From positions 1-64,000 of the forward strand of contig NZ_FNGV01000017.1 of the NCBI RefSeq assembly GCF_900103215.1: a stretch of 64,000 nucleotides of DNA, given 5' to 3'. Positions 1 through 9,278 of the stretch are shown here, piece after piece; the first letter of the stretch is position 1; each line of letters begins with the position of its first letter. This stretch comes from Kriegella aquimaris. GTDB taxonomy: Bacteria > Bacteroidota > Bacteroidia > Flavobacteriales > Flavobacteriaceae. The notes below the pieces were generated by a model. The model was not told where the DNA came from. It searched no databases and saw only the letters and a program-made list of their open reading frames with translations. A program made the position numbers and the translations under genes.

Positions 1-1838
1 TCCGATCCGTCTGCCGCCGTTGCGGTCAAAATGTACGGATCTAAAGTTGTTCCCGTGCCGGTAACCCCAACAGTTGAATTGGTGGCGTCAATAATTGTTT
101 CCGATCCATCGGAAGTATCAATACTGGTTAGCACGTAAGGGTCTAATGTTGTTCCAGTTCCGGCAACTCCCACAGTGGAATTTGTTGCATCTATAAGGGT
201 CTCAGAACCGTCAGTTGCCGCCAATAATTCGGCATCCGTCGCAAAGATGAGGTCAAAATCTATTTCGTTTCCTGTAGTCGCTGGGTTTGTAAGGGATAGA
301 ATGGTGGTTGCTAATTGCAAATCTTGAAGTTCGTCAGTCGGGTTTCCTCCTCCAGATACAACAATACCGTCTACCTCATCTTTTAGTTGTTGCACGGCCC
401 CTTGAACATCGGGAGAAGTAAGCGATATATAGGATGCAAAATTGACATCGGCGGCATCCGGTGTACCACCTCCCGTAGGAACAGGAGCCCATGCTACCGC
501 ACCGGCAGTATCTGTAATTAACATTTGGTCGGTTACAAAGGTTGCCGAAGGCTGTACTTTTATGGGGCTTACCGATGCATTTGCCAAATCGGTTTCCAAG
601 ATAGTTTCGTTTAAAATATCATCGGTGGTAATCGTACCATCGGCAATCTGCGTTGTGGTAATGCCTTCATTGGCCACTTGAAATTCAGTACCGACCTGTC
701 CATCGCCCATAATCGTTGCCTGATCGGCCAGTTCTGTGGTTCCACCACCACCACCGCTAAGAATATAAGGGTCAATAGTAGTACCCGAACCCGTTACGGT
801 TATCGTTGACAAAGTGGCATCAATAATCGTTTCAGAGCCATCTGCCCCAGATGTTGGGGGTACAGTAAGTAAATAATCGGTACCGTCTGGTCCGGTTGGG
901 GTAATGGTTACCGATAAATCAGGAGAACTTAAGGTTTGAATTTCGTTGGTAATACTGCCATCGACTTCGTCATCGGCACTAATGACATAAGGGTTGCCGG
1001 TTGTACCATTTCCGCCTATGACAATATTGGCGCCGGCATTGATATTCGTATCGGAGCCATCTGCGGTCGGCAGCGTGATGGTATTTCTTCCCGAAATGGT
1101 AAGCTGATCTCCCGTAATCTCTAAAATCTGTAATTCGTTGGCCGGATTCGTGTCCCCATCGGCCGCTATGGTCGCGGTATTATTCGCAATAGCTGCTTGC
1201 AATGTACTGTCATCATAATATGCACCCCCGTTATTTGTAATTACATTGCCCGCGGCCCCACTGACCACCTCGTCGTCACGAATAAAGCCCGTACCGTTTT
1301 CAAAAAGGGCGAGGTCGATTTCAGTAGTGGCGAGTTGATCCGGCCCCACGGCATTTTCCGAAAGTTTATTCCGTGTTACCGAGGTATTGGCCAATTTACC
1401 CGAGCCAATAGAACTGTTCTGTATATCGACACCGTTGACGCTTCCGTCGGCAATGTGTTCGGTAGAAATGCTGCTGGGCGCTACTTCTACATTAAAATTT
1501 CCCTCATTGGGGGTGATAACGATCGTAGCGGTCTCGTTGACAATAGGCTCGGCCGTGATCCCATTTTCGCTAGTTTCACAAAGACTACGCCATGCGGTAC
1601 CATCAAAATAATGTACGCAATTGGCATCGGTGTTGTACACCAAGGCCCCACGTTGGGGTACGATCGCGTTCATCTGCAGCGAATCGATGCGGGTAATGAC
1701 CAAAACGCGCTCGGTACTTTCAAGTTCCAATACCGAAGCGGGATCGAGGTTTTGTGGATTGTCACCGATCTTGATCTGGGCCATCAAAGGCTGGGAAACA
1801 AAGAGTACAAAGAGCAGGGGCAATACTAATGTTCTCAT
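1..1838 (-). CDS. Repetitive secreted surface protein, N-terminal part (cut by window edge)
   Basis: The minus strand is open from an ATG at 1838 to the left edge, giving 612 codons without a stop. The protein starts with a signal peptide (MRTLVLPLLFVLFVSQPLMAQ). A conserved head follows (IGDNPQNLDPASVLELEST, then a VYNTD...YFDGTAWRSLC block around residues 65-90). This head is typical of Bacteroidota secreted proteins built like phage-tail or adhesin stalks. The rest is Gly/Thr/Asp-rich. It has degenerate repeats with the core GTGTTLDPYVL, including two neighbouring copies about 102 bp (34 residues) apart near positions 35 and 137. Likely an exported, surface-exposed structural or adhesive protein; the ligand is unknown. 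The C-terminus, where a sorting domain would be expected, lies outside the window. Confidence 0.8.
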   Translation of the reverse strand, partial: MRTLVLPLLFVLFVSQPLMAQIKIGDNPQNLDPASVLELESTERVLVITRIDSLQMNAIVPQRGALVYNTDANCVHYFDGTAWRSLCETSENGITAEPIVNETATIVITPNEGNFNVEVAPSSISTEHIADGSVNGVDIQNSSIGSGKLANTSVTRNKLSENAVGPDQLATTEIDLALFENGTGFIRDDEVVSGAAGNVITNNGGAYYDDSTLQAAIANNTATIAADGDTNPANELQILEITGDQLTISGRNTITLPTADGSDTNINAGANIVIGGNGTTGNPYVISADDEVDGSITNEIQTLSSPDLSVTITPTGPDGTDYLLTVPPTSGADGSETIIDATLSTITVTGSGTTIDPYILSGGGGGTTELADQATIMGDGQVGTEFQVANEGITTTQIADGTITTDDILNETILETDLANASVSPIKVQPSATFVTDQMLITDTAGAVAWAPVPTGGGTPDAADVNFASYISLTSPDVQGAVQQLKDEVDGIVVSGGGNPTDELQDLQLATTILSLTNPATTGNEIDFDLIFATDAELLAATDGSETLIDATNSTVGVAGTGTTLDPYVLTSIDTSDGSETIIDATNSTVGVTGTGTTLDPYILTATAADGS

Positions 1839-2460
1839 ACAATAGGTTTTCGTGCTGTGTCTAAATTGTTCATTTGATGCCGAGTCGGGTCTGGGCATTG
1901 TGTTCTCGTGGCGTAAATTTTCTTGTCCCGTTTTGCTGCGAATCGTCTTCGGCCGTACTAAAATAGCCGTTGCAAGGCGGTTGCTGGTTTTTAAAACAGG
2001 CAAAAAAATGTACTAAACAAAAATAAAACTATCTATGCACTTCCCTAATTTTATAAGTTAAAATACCAAAACGGGGGTTAAAGTGCCGATAATCTCCGCT
2101 GAAATGACGGGGGAGGGGTCACGATCTTTCCCTACACCCATTTCGGGGTGTATTTTTGTGTGTTTTTCAAGATTTTTGTGGTGTAGTAGGGAGTTGCGGA
2201 GGGGCCTCCTTTTTAACAAATTAACAAAAGTTTATTGGCCTCCGCTTTTTTTAAAGAACAAGTTGTATTTTCTTTATGCACTAGAAAAGGATGCTAATCA
2301 TGATGCCATGGACTTTGTGATTTAGAACGGAAGAATTCCCGTAAATTGGCATACAAACGTTAAAATAACTGACCAGCGGTGTATTGAAATAGAGGAATGG
2401 GGCCGTAATTTTTTACAGTTTTTCCGACAAAATAAAGATAGCACCTCAAAAGAGACCCCG
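1839..2460. other. Intergenic region between divergent genes
   Basis: This is 622 bases with no convincing gene. A hairpin, TACACCC-loop-GGGTGTA, lies near 2132-2154 and is followed by a T-rich stretch that also contains TATTTTTG, a match to the Bacteroidota -7 box. An open frame at 2083-2325 has unnatural composition and no family resemblance, so I do not call it. The region presumably carries promoters for both divergent genes. Confidence 0.4.
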
Positions 2461-3207
2461 ATGAAAAAATTATTACTGATCACCTTTGCTTTTTTTGCTA
2501 TTGTTACCGTTAATGCCCAAGATGATGAGCGGCGGTTACTTCGCGGTACGGTACTCTATCGCGATGTGAGCGTACCCAACGAGAACGTAATCAATATCAA
2601 TACCGAAAATGCCACGATAACCAACGAAAAGGGGCAATTTGCCATCAATGTAAAAGTGGGCGATGAGCTTGCTTTTACGGCCTTGAACTACAGTTTGCAA
2701 GTGGTTCGTATTACCGAGGAGATTCTGAAAAAGAACCGTTTGGTAGTCGAGGTCAATGAAAAAGTGACCGAACTTGACGAAGTGGTGGTGACCCCAGAAC
2801 AGCAAGAACGCTTTTTACAGGTAAAAAACGAAGAGTTGAAAGAATTCGAATACGAGATCGATCGTTCTACGGAAGTCGAGAATATTGCCCTTTCACAAGC
2901 CGAAAGGGGTATGAAAGATGGTATAAACTTCGTGAATATTTTTAAGGCGCTGATGAAGTCTAATAAGGGCGAAGAAGACACCAAGCCTAAATTAAAAATG
3001 AGCGAGGTACTGCGACAGGTATATGATGATGAATTTTTTGTTGTCGACCTAAAGCTGCCGCAAGACCAAATCAATTCGTTTCTATTCTACTGTGATCATC
3101 AAATGCCGGCGCGCACGCTGTTGACCAAAGAAAACGAATTCGAATTGATCGATTTTTTGGTGACCCAGAGCAAGCTTTACCGCGAGCAGTTGAAGGAAAA
3201 GAACTAG
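2461..3207 (+). CDS. Secreted carboxypeptidase-regulatory-like domain protein
   Basis: A 248-residue protein with a signal peptide (MKKLLLITFAFFAIVTVNAQ). Residues about 25-105 form a CarboxypepD_reg-like beta-sandwich: LRGTVLYRDVSVPNENVINI, then ITNEKGQFAINVKVGDELAFTA, ending in VTELDEVVV. In TonB-dependent receptors this domain precedes the plug, but here no receptor follows. The remainder is charged and helical. It ends in a conserved block (FFVVDLKLPQDQINSFLFYC near 185-205) that is also present in the next gene. Known: stand-alone proteins of this type are common in Flavobacteriia and mostly uncharacterised. Inference: periplasmic or outer-membrane associated. Confidence 0.8.
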   Translation: MKKLLLITFAFFAIVTVNAQDDERRLLRGTVLYRDVSVPNENVININTENATITNEKGQFAINVKVGDELAFTALNYSLQVVRITEEILKKNRLVVEVNEKVTELDEVVVTPEQQERFLQVKNEELKEFEYEIDRSTEVENIALSQAERGMKDGINFVNIFKALMKSNKGEEDTKPKLKMSEVLRQVYDDEFFVVDLKLPQDQINSFLFYCDHQMPARTLLTKENEFELIDFLVTQSKLYREQLKEKN

Positions 3208-3296
3208 TATCGCCCGGGGGGTTGACAGGGTCGTGATATGTAGTGCTGCGGATGCATACGGAATAGTACGGTTATCGCAATAAAAAAGTACCCAAT

Positions 3297-4121
3297 TTGC
3301 ATGATATCAAAAGCATACGGAAGCGATCGATAGCTTTTCAACTAGGCACCAAGGTGCTTTTTGTAGTTTTTGTAGTTTTTGCCCCGAAAGTGGAAGCGCA
3401 GACGCTTTTCACAAACCAATTGGAAGGTCGCGTTTATAGTAAAGATGGTGATGTGGCGGCCACCCACGTGCTGAATACGACTTCTAAAAAAGCGGCGATC
3501 ACCGATATTAACGGTTTCTTCTCCATAACGGCCCACCTAAGCGACACGCTGGTTTTCTCCGCGGTGCAGTATAAGCGGAGAAGTATTGTGGTAACCTCCG
3601 AAATTCTCAATTCCAAATTTCTACAAGTGCCTTTGGAAGAGGCGATGACCGAATTAGACGAGGTTATTGTTATGCCCTATAATCTTACGGGAGATATGGC
3701 GGCCGACCTAAAAAGAATGGAACCTGGGCCTATCGTGTCAGGCTCCACTTTAGATCTGCCCAATGCCGGTGTAAGAGTGATTTCGCAATCGGAACGAAAA
3801 CTGCACGAAGCGACCACCGGAGGGGGAATTATTCCGTTGTTTCCGATTATCAATGGTATTTCAGGGCGAACGAAAATGTTAAAAACCCGTGTAAAACGCG
3901 ACCAAAAGTATGAACGCACCCAACGTGTGCGGGAATTTTATTCCGATTCACTTTTTACTGCGGAACTTAAAATACCCGAGGCCAAAATTTCCGATTTTAT
4001 GTATTTCTGTGAAGTGGACACTGTTTTTCAGCGGATTGTTGATTCCCGTGACCAGATCAAGATTTTGGAATACATGGGGAAGAAGAGTGCGATTTACCGC
4101 GAGAATAATGAGCTGGAATGA
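3297..4121 (+). CDS. Secreted carboxypeptidase-regulatory-like domain protein, paralogue of the upstream gene
   Basis: About 274 residues. It shares its layout with the upstream gene: a regulatory-like domain (LEGRVYSKDGDVAATHVLN ... MTELDEVIVMPYNL) and a C-terminal block (FYSDSLFTAELKIPEAKISD). The two look like a tandem duplication that has diverged. No in-frame ATG precedes the signal peptide: an in-frame TAG lies at 3264, and the only candidates are TTG at 3297 or GTG at 3354. The ATG at 3301 is out of frame. The TTG gives a charged n-region before the hydrophobic VLFVVFVVFAPKVEAQ segment, so I prefer it. The gene stops five bases before the repeat array. Confidence 0.7.
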   Translation: MHDIKSIRKRSIAFQLGTKVLFVVFVVFAPKVEAQTLFTNQLEGRVYSKDGDVAATHVLNTTSKKAAITDINGFFSITAHLSDTLVFSAVQYKRRSIVVTSEILNSKFLQVPLEEAMTELDEVIVMPYNLTGDMAADLKRMEPGPIVSGSTLDLPNAGVRVISQSERKLHEATTGGGIIPLFPIINGISGRTKMLKTRVKRDQKYERTQRVREFYSDSLFTAELKIPEAKISDFMYFCEVDTVFQRIVDSRDQIKILEYMGKKSAIYRENNELE

Positions 4122-4125
4122 TTTT

Positions 4126-5195
4126 CTAACTCCCCTTTCTTGCGGTCTGCGCCAAAAGTGGCTTGCCCGCAATTCATTCCCCTTTTCACCTTGTTCATTT
4201 TATCACAATTTTGAATAATAAGAAGCTCCTCCCTTTTGCAAAGGGAGGTGTCCTGACATTTTGGTCAGGGCGGAGGGTTAGGTTTTTTGGAATTGTTTGA
4301 AATCTAACTCCCCTTTCTTGCGGTCTGCGCCAAAAGCGGCTTGCCCGCAATTCATTCCCCTCTTTTTCAAAAGCGGGGAGCCGCTCTGGATTTGACATTT
4401 TGCAAGTAATTGGAATAGTAAGAAGCTCCTCCCTTTTGCAAAGGGAGGTGTCCTGACGTTTGGGTCAGGGCGGAGGGTTAGGTTTTTGGAATTATTTTTT
4501 AGTTCTAACTCCCCTTTCTTGCGGTCTGCGCCTAAAGCGGCTTGCCCGCAATTCATTCCCCTCTTTTACAAAAGTGGGGAGCCGCTCTGGATTTGATATT
4601 TTACAAGTAATTGGAATAGTAAGAAGCTCCTCCCATTTGCAAAGGGAGGTGTCCTGACGTTTGGGTCAGGGCGGAGGGTTAGGTTTTTTGGAATTGTTTG
4701 AAATCTAACTCCCCTTTCTTGCGGTCTGCGCCAAAAGCGGCTTGCCCGCAATTCATTCCCCTCTTTTTCAAAAGCGGGGAGCCGCTCCGGATTTGATATT
4801 TTGCAAGAAATTTGAATAGAAAGAAGCTCCTCCCTTTTGCAAAGGGAGGTGTCCTGACGTTTGGGTCAGGGCGGAGGGTTAAGTTTTTGGAATTATTTTA
4901 AATCTAACTCCCCTTTCTTGCGGTCTGCGCCAAAAACGGCTTGCCCGCAATTCATTCCCCTCTTTTTCAAAAGCGGGGAGCCGCTGTGGATTTGACATTT
5001 TGCAAGTAATTGGAATATTAAGAAGCTCCTCCCTTTTGCAAAGGGAGGTGTCCTGACGTTTGAGTCAGGGCGGAGGGTTAGGTTTTTTGGAATTGTTTGA
5101 AATCTAACTCCCCTTTCTTGCGGTCAGCGCCAAAAACGGCTTGTCCGCAATTCATTCCCCTCTTTTTCAAAAAGCGGGGAGCCGCTCTGGATTGG
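4126..5195. repeat. Array of six ~200-bp tandem intergenic repeats
   Basis: A unit beginning CTAACTCCCCTTTCTTGCGG starts at 4126, 4304, 4505, 4705, 4904 and 5104, giving spacings of 178, 201, 200, 199 and 200 bases. The first copy lacks the GCGGGGAGCCGCTCTGG segment. The last is cut off about 90 bases in. Each full unit holds a hairpin (CTCCCTTT-TG-CAAAGGGAG), a second imperfect one (CCCCTCTTTTT...AAAAGCGGGG), a GTCCTGAC...GTCAGGGCGG segment, and a single-stranded-looking T/A spacer. Copies differ by scattered substitutions, so they are not an assembly echo of one unit. Open frames inside are translations of the repeat and not genes. Mechanism and function are unknown. Confidence 0.95.
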
Positions 5196-5379
5196 GAATT
5201 TGTACTGAGTATTAAAGTGTTATGATTTAGGTACCCAGTTTGATGCGCGAAACCAAAGCAAAAAAAGGGGTAGACTGTTAATATGGTAAATAAAGTCCAA
5301 TTATTTGATAATCAAATAATTCCAATGGCCCCTGTAGGAAAAGATTCTTTTTGGTACAAGGATTGCTTATTTTTGAATA

Positions 5380-5901
5380 ATGAAAAAAGGATTAAAGAAC
5401 TTCTTGAAGAAAGGCATATTGTTGCTGGTACTTCCGCTAATAGCCTTTAACGTTGCCCACAAATTTTATATCAGCGTTACCAATATCGGGTATTCTGAAA
5501 CTGACGATGCCCTACAAATAACCACCCGCATATTTATTGATGATTTTAAAGATTTATTACAAGAGCGCTATGGGTTCGATGCCAAGCTAAACTCCGATAA
5601 CGAATCGAAACTGACCGATGAATATATTGAAAAATATTTAAGAACGAAGTTCGTAGTATCGATAAATGGCGAAGCCAAAGCGTTTGATTTTCTGGGCAAG
5701 GAATATGAAGATGATATTATGATTTGCTACCTCGAAATCACGAATATCGATTTTCCGAACATCAAGACAATTGAACTTACCAATGAAGTTTTGATGGATC
5801 TTTTCGATGAACAGAAAAATCTGGTGCATTTTAAAATAAAAGGGAAGAAAACAAGCTTTGTACTCATCAAAGCGAATAATAAAGGAATGTTAAACTTGTA
5901 A
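5380..5901 (+). CDS. DUF6702 family protein
   Basis: A 173-residue protein. It has an N-terminal membrane or signal segment (residues 12-25) followed by AHKFYISVTNIGYSETDDAL, which I recognise as the start of the DUF6702 family. That family is widespread in Flavobacteriia and has no assigned function. The domain has alternating beta strands with an ITTRIFIDDFKDLL segment, and probably faces the periplasm. It lies 62 bases before the M1 aminopeptidase gene on the same strand, an arrangement I believe is conserved in the family, so the two are probably co-transcribed. TATTTTTG at 5368-5375, immediately upstream of the ATG, matches the -7 consensus but would leave almost no leader. Confidence 0.8.
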   Translation: MKKGLKNFLKKGILLLVLPLIAFNVAHKFYISVTNIGYSETDDALQITTRIFIDDFKDLLQERYGFDAKLNSDNESKLTDEYIEKYLRTKFVVSINGEAKAFDFLGKEYEDDIMICYLEITNIDFPNIKTIELTNEVLMDLFDEQKNLVHFKIKGKKTSFVLIKANNKGMLNL

Positions 5902-5963
5902 CAATTATTAACAAATTCCTTAAAAAACTTTAATTTTCCGCGATTAAAAACTAACTATTGCAT

Positions 5964-8273
5964 ATGTATCAAGTCAAATACTGTATAGCTTCGCTATTAT
6001 TCTTATTTGCGGCCGTTGTAACCGCCCAGAATGAAAAGGCCCCGGAGCGGGAACCCGGTCATTACAATCAGAACAAATTTAAACAACTGTACGAAGAATT
6101 TTCTACTCCAAATACCTATCGTTCCGCATCGGGTGCCCCAGGCCCCAATTATTACCAACAGCAGGCCGATTATAAAATGGATATCGAGCTTGACGATAAA
6201 AATGCAAAAATTTATGGGGAAGGTACCATAACCTATACCAACAACTCGCCTGATGACCTGGAGTTTTTATGGTTGCAGTTAGATCAAAACGTACGGGCGA
6301 AAGACTCAAAGTCCCCTTTACGTGACGGCGATGCAGTACCCATGGCCGAACAACTCGGGAATTTTGCAAAAAAATATTTTACAGAACCTTTCGACGGTGG
6401 TTTTGTTATTGAATATGTAAAAGATAATTCGGGCAAAGCTTTACCCTATACCATCAACCAGACCATGATGCGTATCGATATTCCAGAGCCTTTGAAGAGT
6501 AAAGAGAAGCTGTCATTTTCTTTGAAGTGGTGGTACAATATACCGGAACACACTGTTAATCGGGCCAGATCGGGATATGAGTCTTTTCCTAAAGATGGTA
6601 ATCGCGCCTATGTTATAGCGCAGTTCTTTCCAAGAATGGCGGTCTATAGTGATGTGGAAGGATGGCAGAACCATCAATTTTGGGGCAGTGGCGAGTTTGC
6701 ACTTCCTTTTGGCGATTATGAAGTCAATATTACCGTGCCAGCGGATCATATTTTAGATGCTACGGGAACCCTTCAAAATAGAAAGGATGTCTTTTCAAAA
6801 GAAATGATGAGACGCTATGAAATGGCGAAAAAATCATATGATAAGCCAGTACTTATCGTAACCCAGGCAGAGGCCGAAGCTGCGGAAAAAAGTTTTTCCG
6901 AAAAGAAAAAAACGTGGAAATTCAAAGCAGAGAATGTACGTGATTATGGTTTTGCTACTTCCCGAAAGTTTATTTGGGATATGCAGGCCGTAAAGGTCGG
7001 TAATAAAGATGTGATGGCGGTATCGTTATATCCGAAAGAAGGAAACCCATTATGGGAAGAATATTCTACGAAGGCCGTTGCACACACTTTAAAGTCGTAC
7101 TCGTCGCACACTTTTGATTATCCTTATCCGAAAGCGATTTCGGTACATGCGAAGAATCAAGGTATGGAATATCCTATGATCTGTTGGAACTACGGAAGAC
7201 CGAATGAAGATGGTACGTATTCCGATCAAGTGAAGTATGGTATGATCAGTGTGATTATTCACGAAGTTGGGCATAATTTCTTCCCGATGATCGTGAATTC
7301 CGATGAACGTCAATGGGGTTGGATGGATGAAGGTCTTGATACGTTTATGCAGTATATGGCCGAGCAAGAATTTGGGGAGAAATATCCCGAAGCTATCGCG
7401 CCCAATGATAAATACCCTTCGCGAAGGGGAGATCCTTCAAAAATTGTTCCCTATATGAGTGGTGACCAATCTACGATTGCACCGATTATGTCAAACCCTG
7501 AAAACGTTTACCAATTGGGTCCGAATGCCTATGGCAAACCGGCAACAGCTTTGAATATCTTACGGGAAACGGTAATGGGAAGGGAGCTTTTCGACCATGC
7601 TTTTAAAACCTATTCACATCGCTGGATGTTCAAGCACCCGACGCCCGAGGATTTTTTCCGCACCATGGAAGATGCCTCTGCCGTAGATCTTGACTGGTAT
7701 TGGAGAGGTTGGTTCTACACGACCGATTATGTCGATATCGGTGTCAAAGGGCTTAAGAAATACTATGTGTCCGATAAACCGAACAAACAAATGCGAGAGT
7801 ATATGGCCGCCCGTAATTTAACGGAGAAAGACCTATTGCCGCTGGTTTATTTGATCGATGAAGAGAGTGAAGATTTTGACCCTAATATGAAAGGGAAATC
7901 GCCCACCGAAACCTCGCAGCCATTGAAAGAGTTTATGATGGATAATATGACGGCCGATGAGCGGGCGAAAGTAAAGGAGCCTAAATATTTTTACGAAGTT
8001 ACATTTGAAAAGCCGGGCGGTATTCCGATGCCATTGATCGTAGAATATTCCTATGCCGACGGTTCACGTAAAAACATAACATATCCTCCTGAAATATGGA
8101 GAAAAAATGATGCCGAGGTCAAAGTGGTCTTGTCATCGCAAAACGAATTAACAGGTATTGTAGTGGATCCCAAGGCTGAAACTGCCGATATCGATACCAC
8201 TAATAATTCTTGGCCCAAGAAAGAGGAGAAATCCGATTTTGATAAATTCAAGGGCAATATCAAAGGAAAATAG
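5964..8273 (+). CDS. M1 family zinc metallopeptidase (aminopeptidase N-like)
   Basis: 769 residues from the ATG at 5964; a TTG six bases upstream is possible but less likely. The signal peptide ends in VVTAQ. The zinc site HEVGH is at residues 433-437, and the third ligand Glu456 lies in WMDEGLD, the correct 18-residue spacing. The exopeptidase loop reads GMEYPM in place of the usual GGMEN, as in many Bacteroidota M1 enzymes. The N-terminal beta domain begins near residue 50 (YKMDIELDDKNAKIYGEG). The C-terminal ~170 residues carry a further domain. It is predicted to release N-terminal residues from peptides in the periplasm. Likely operon partner of the DUF6702 gene upstream. Confidence 0.92.
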   Translation: MYQVKYCIASLLFLFAAVVTAQNEKAPEREPGHYNQNKFKQLYEEFSTPNTYRSASGAPGPNYYQQQADYKMDIELDDKNAKIYGEGTITYTNNSPDDLEFLWLQLDQNVRAKDSKSPLRDGDAVPMAEQLGNFAKKYFTEPFDGGFVIEYVKDNSGKALPYTINQTMMRIDIPEPLKSKEKLSFSLKWWYNIPEHTVNRARSGYESFPKDGNRAYVIAQFFPRMAVYSDVEGWQNHQFWGSGEFALPFGDYEVNITVPADHILDATGTLQNRKDVFSKEMMRRYEMAKKSYDKPVLIVTQAEAEAAEKSFSEKKKTWKFKAENVRDYGFATSRKFIWDMQAVKVGNKDVMAVSLYPKEGNPLWEEYSTKAVAHTLKSYSSHTFDYPYPKAISVHAKNQGMEYPMICWNYGRPNEDGTYSDQVKYGMISVIIHEVGHNFFPMIVNSDERQWGWMDEGLDTFMQYMAEQEFGEKYPEAIAPNDKYPSRRGDPSKIVPYMSGDQSTIAPIMSNPENVYQLGPNAYGKPATALNILRETVMGRELFDHAFKTYSHRWMFKHPTPEDFFRTMEDASAVDLDWYWRGWFYTTDYVDIGVKGLKKYYVSDKPNKQMREYMAARNLTEKDLLPLVYLIDEESEDFDPNMKGKSPTETSQPLKEFMMDNMTADERAKVKEPKYFYEVTFEKPGGIPMPLIVEYSYADGSRKNITYPPEIWRKNDAEVKVVLSSQNELTGIVVDPKAETADIDTTNNSWPKKEEKSDFDKFKGNIKGK

Positions 8274-8297
8274 TTCTTAATCTTTTGCTAGGTATTT

Positions 8298-8330
8298 AGA
8301 CCTGTCATGTTTTAACAACTTGACGGGTCT
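8298..8330 (+). terminator. Stem-loop after the M1 peptidase gene
   Basis: AGACCTGTCA at 8298-8307 pairs with TGACGGGTCT at 8321-8330 (one G-U pair) around a 13-base loop. No U-tract follows, so it is a weak intrinsic terminator at best. It could also be an RNA 3'-end stabiliser. Confidence 0.35.
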
Positions 8331-8369
8331 ACTTATGTAAACTTGTTTATATTTGTGTCTATGTATTTG

Positions 8370-8699
8370 ATGCACGTTTTATTCATTAGTGGGGCCGAAA
8401 TATTCTTTATCATGTTCATAGTGGTCATGGTATTCGGGGCCGATAAAATTCCTGGTATTGCCAAGGGATTGGGGAAAGGTATGCGACAACTGAAAGACGC
8501 TACCGAAGATATTAAACAAGAAATTCAGAAGAGTGCCGATAAGCAAGGTATCGATACTAGTTTCGTAAAGGATATCAAAAAAGATATCGATGATGTTAAA
8601 GATAATATTACATCGAGTATCGGTAAAGATTTCAAAGCTGGTGTCGATCAGGTGAAGAAGAAAGTTGATGACGTCAGTGGTACGATAAAGCGCGGTTAA
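8370..8699 (+). CDS. tatA: Sec-independent protein translocase subunit TatA/TatE
   Basis: A 109-residue protein with the TatA/B layout. A single membrane helix (residues about 5-21) is followed by the FGADKIP hinge and an amphipathic helix containing GLGKGMRQLKDATEDI, then a long charged, probably helical tail. TatA subunits oligomerise to form the passage for folded twin-arginine precursors in the inner membrane. Start choice: ATGs at 8361 and 8370 are both in frame. 8370 gives the usual MxxLFISGAEIFF beginning, and TATATTTG at 8348-8355 looks like a -7 box that rules out the upstream TTG at 8343. The PAP2 gene follows after 6 bases, suggesting an operon. Confidence 0.88.
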   Translation: MHVLFISGAEIFFIMFIVVMVFGADKIPGIAKGLGKGMRQLKDATEDIKQEIQKSADKQGIDTSFVKDIKKDIDDVKDNITSSIGKDFKAGVDQVKKKVDDVSGTIKRG

Positions 8700-8705
8700 T
8701 ATCCT

Positions 8706-9278
8706 ATGCTAGAGAAAATTCTTCAATGGGACCGGGATGCCTTTATTTATTTGAACAACCTCGGGATTGAAGACTATGACCTTTTTTGGTCGACTGTAAC
8801 CAATATCTCTTCTTGGATTCCTCTTTTTGTTTTCTTTTTTGTCATTATTTTTCTCAAATACCCTAAAAAGGAAGCGATTTATGTAACCTTGACCGTGGTA
8901 GCCCTTGTCTTTTTTATTACGTTCGCTACGGACGTTACTAAAGGCTATGTGGCCCGTTTACGACCCAATAACAACGAAGAAATAAATACCTTGATCCGTA
9001 TTCTAAAGAGTCCGACCAGCTATAGTTTTTTCTCGGGCCACGCGGCTAGCTCTTTTTCCATTACTACTTTAATGGTTCTATTTTTAAGAAAGCGTTTTAC
9101 GTGGAGCTGGGCCTTTTATATATGGCCTTTGCTATTTGCTTCGAGCCGCATTTATGTCGGGGTGCATTACCCGGTAGATATTTTGGTCGGGGCTAGTGTC
9201 GGAGTGCTTTCCGCTTTTCTTTTCTATGGTCTTTATGTACGGCTTATCGCACCCTACTTAGGGTTAAGCCATCCCTAA
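8706..9278 (+). CDS. PAP2-family membrane phosphatase
   Basis: 190 residues with about five or six membrane helices. All three PAP2 phosphatase motifs are present: K79-x6-RP (KGYVARLRP), SGH at 110-112, and SR-x5-H at 147-154 (SRIYVGVHYPVD). Family members hydrolyse lipid phosphates such as undecaprenyl pyrophosphate or phosphatidic acid on the outer face of the inner membrane. The substrate cannot be read from the sequence. It follows tatA closely and its 3' end overlaps the convergent methyltransferase gene by 35 bases. Confidence 0.9.
   Translation: MLEKILQWDRDAFIYLNNLGIEDYDLFWSTVTNISSWIPLFVFFFVIIFLKYPKKEAIYVTLTVVALVFFITFATDVTKGYVARLRPNNNEEINTLIRILKSPTSYSFFSGHAASSFSITTLMVLFLRKRFTWSWAFYIWPLLFASSRIYVGVHYPVDILVGASVGVLSAFLFYGLYVRLIAPYLGLSHP

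Noticed and set aside
442-1845. Several plus-strand open frames of 60-210 codons
   Set aside because: They lie opposite the repetitive secreted protein, whose minus-strand frame has a signal peptide and a recognisable head; composition of the plus frames is unnatural.
2083-2325. An 80-codon plus-strand frame
   Set aside because: It crosses a hairpin and promoter-like region, has odd composition and resembles no family.
4195-4751. Short overlapping frames in the repeat array
   Set aside because: They are translations of the repeat unit itself and recur with each copy (PPFAKGRSFLLF-like peptides).
4126-5195. Repeat array as a CRISPR
   Set aside because: Units are ~200 bp with no short repeat/unique spacer pattern and no cas genes nearby.
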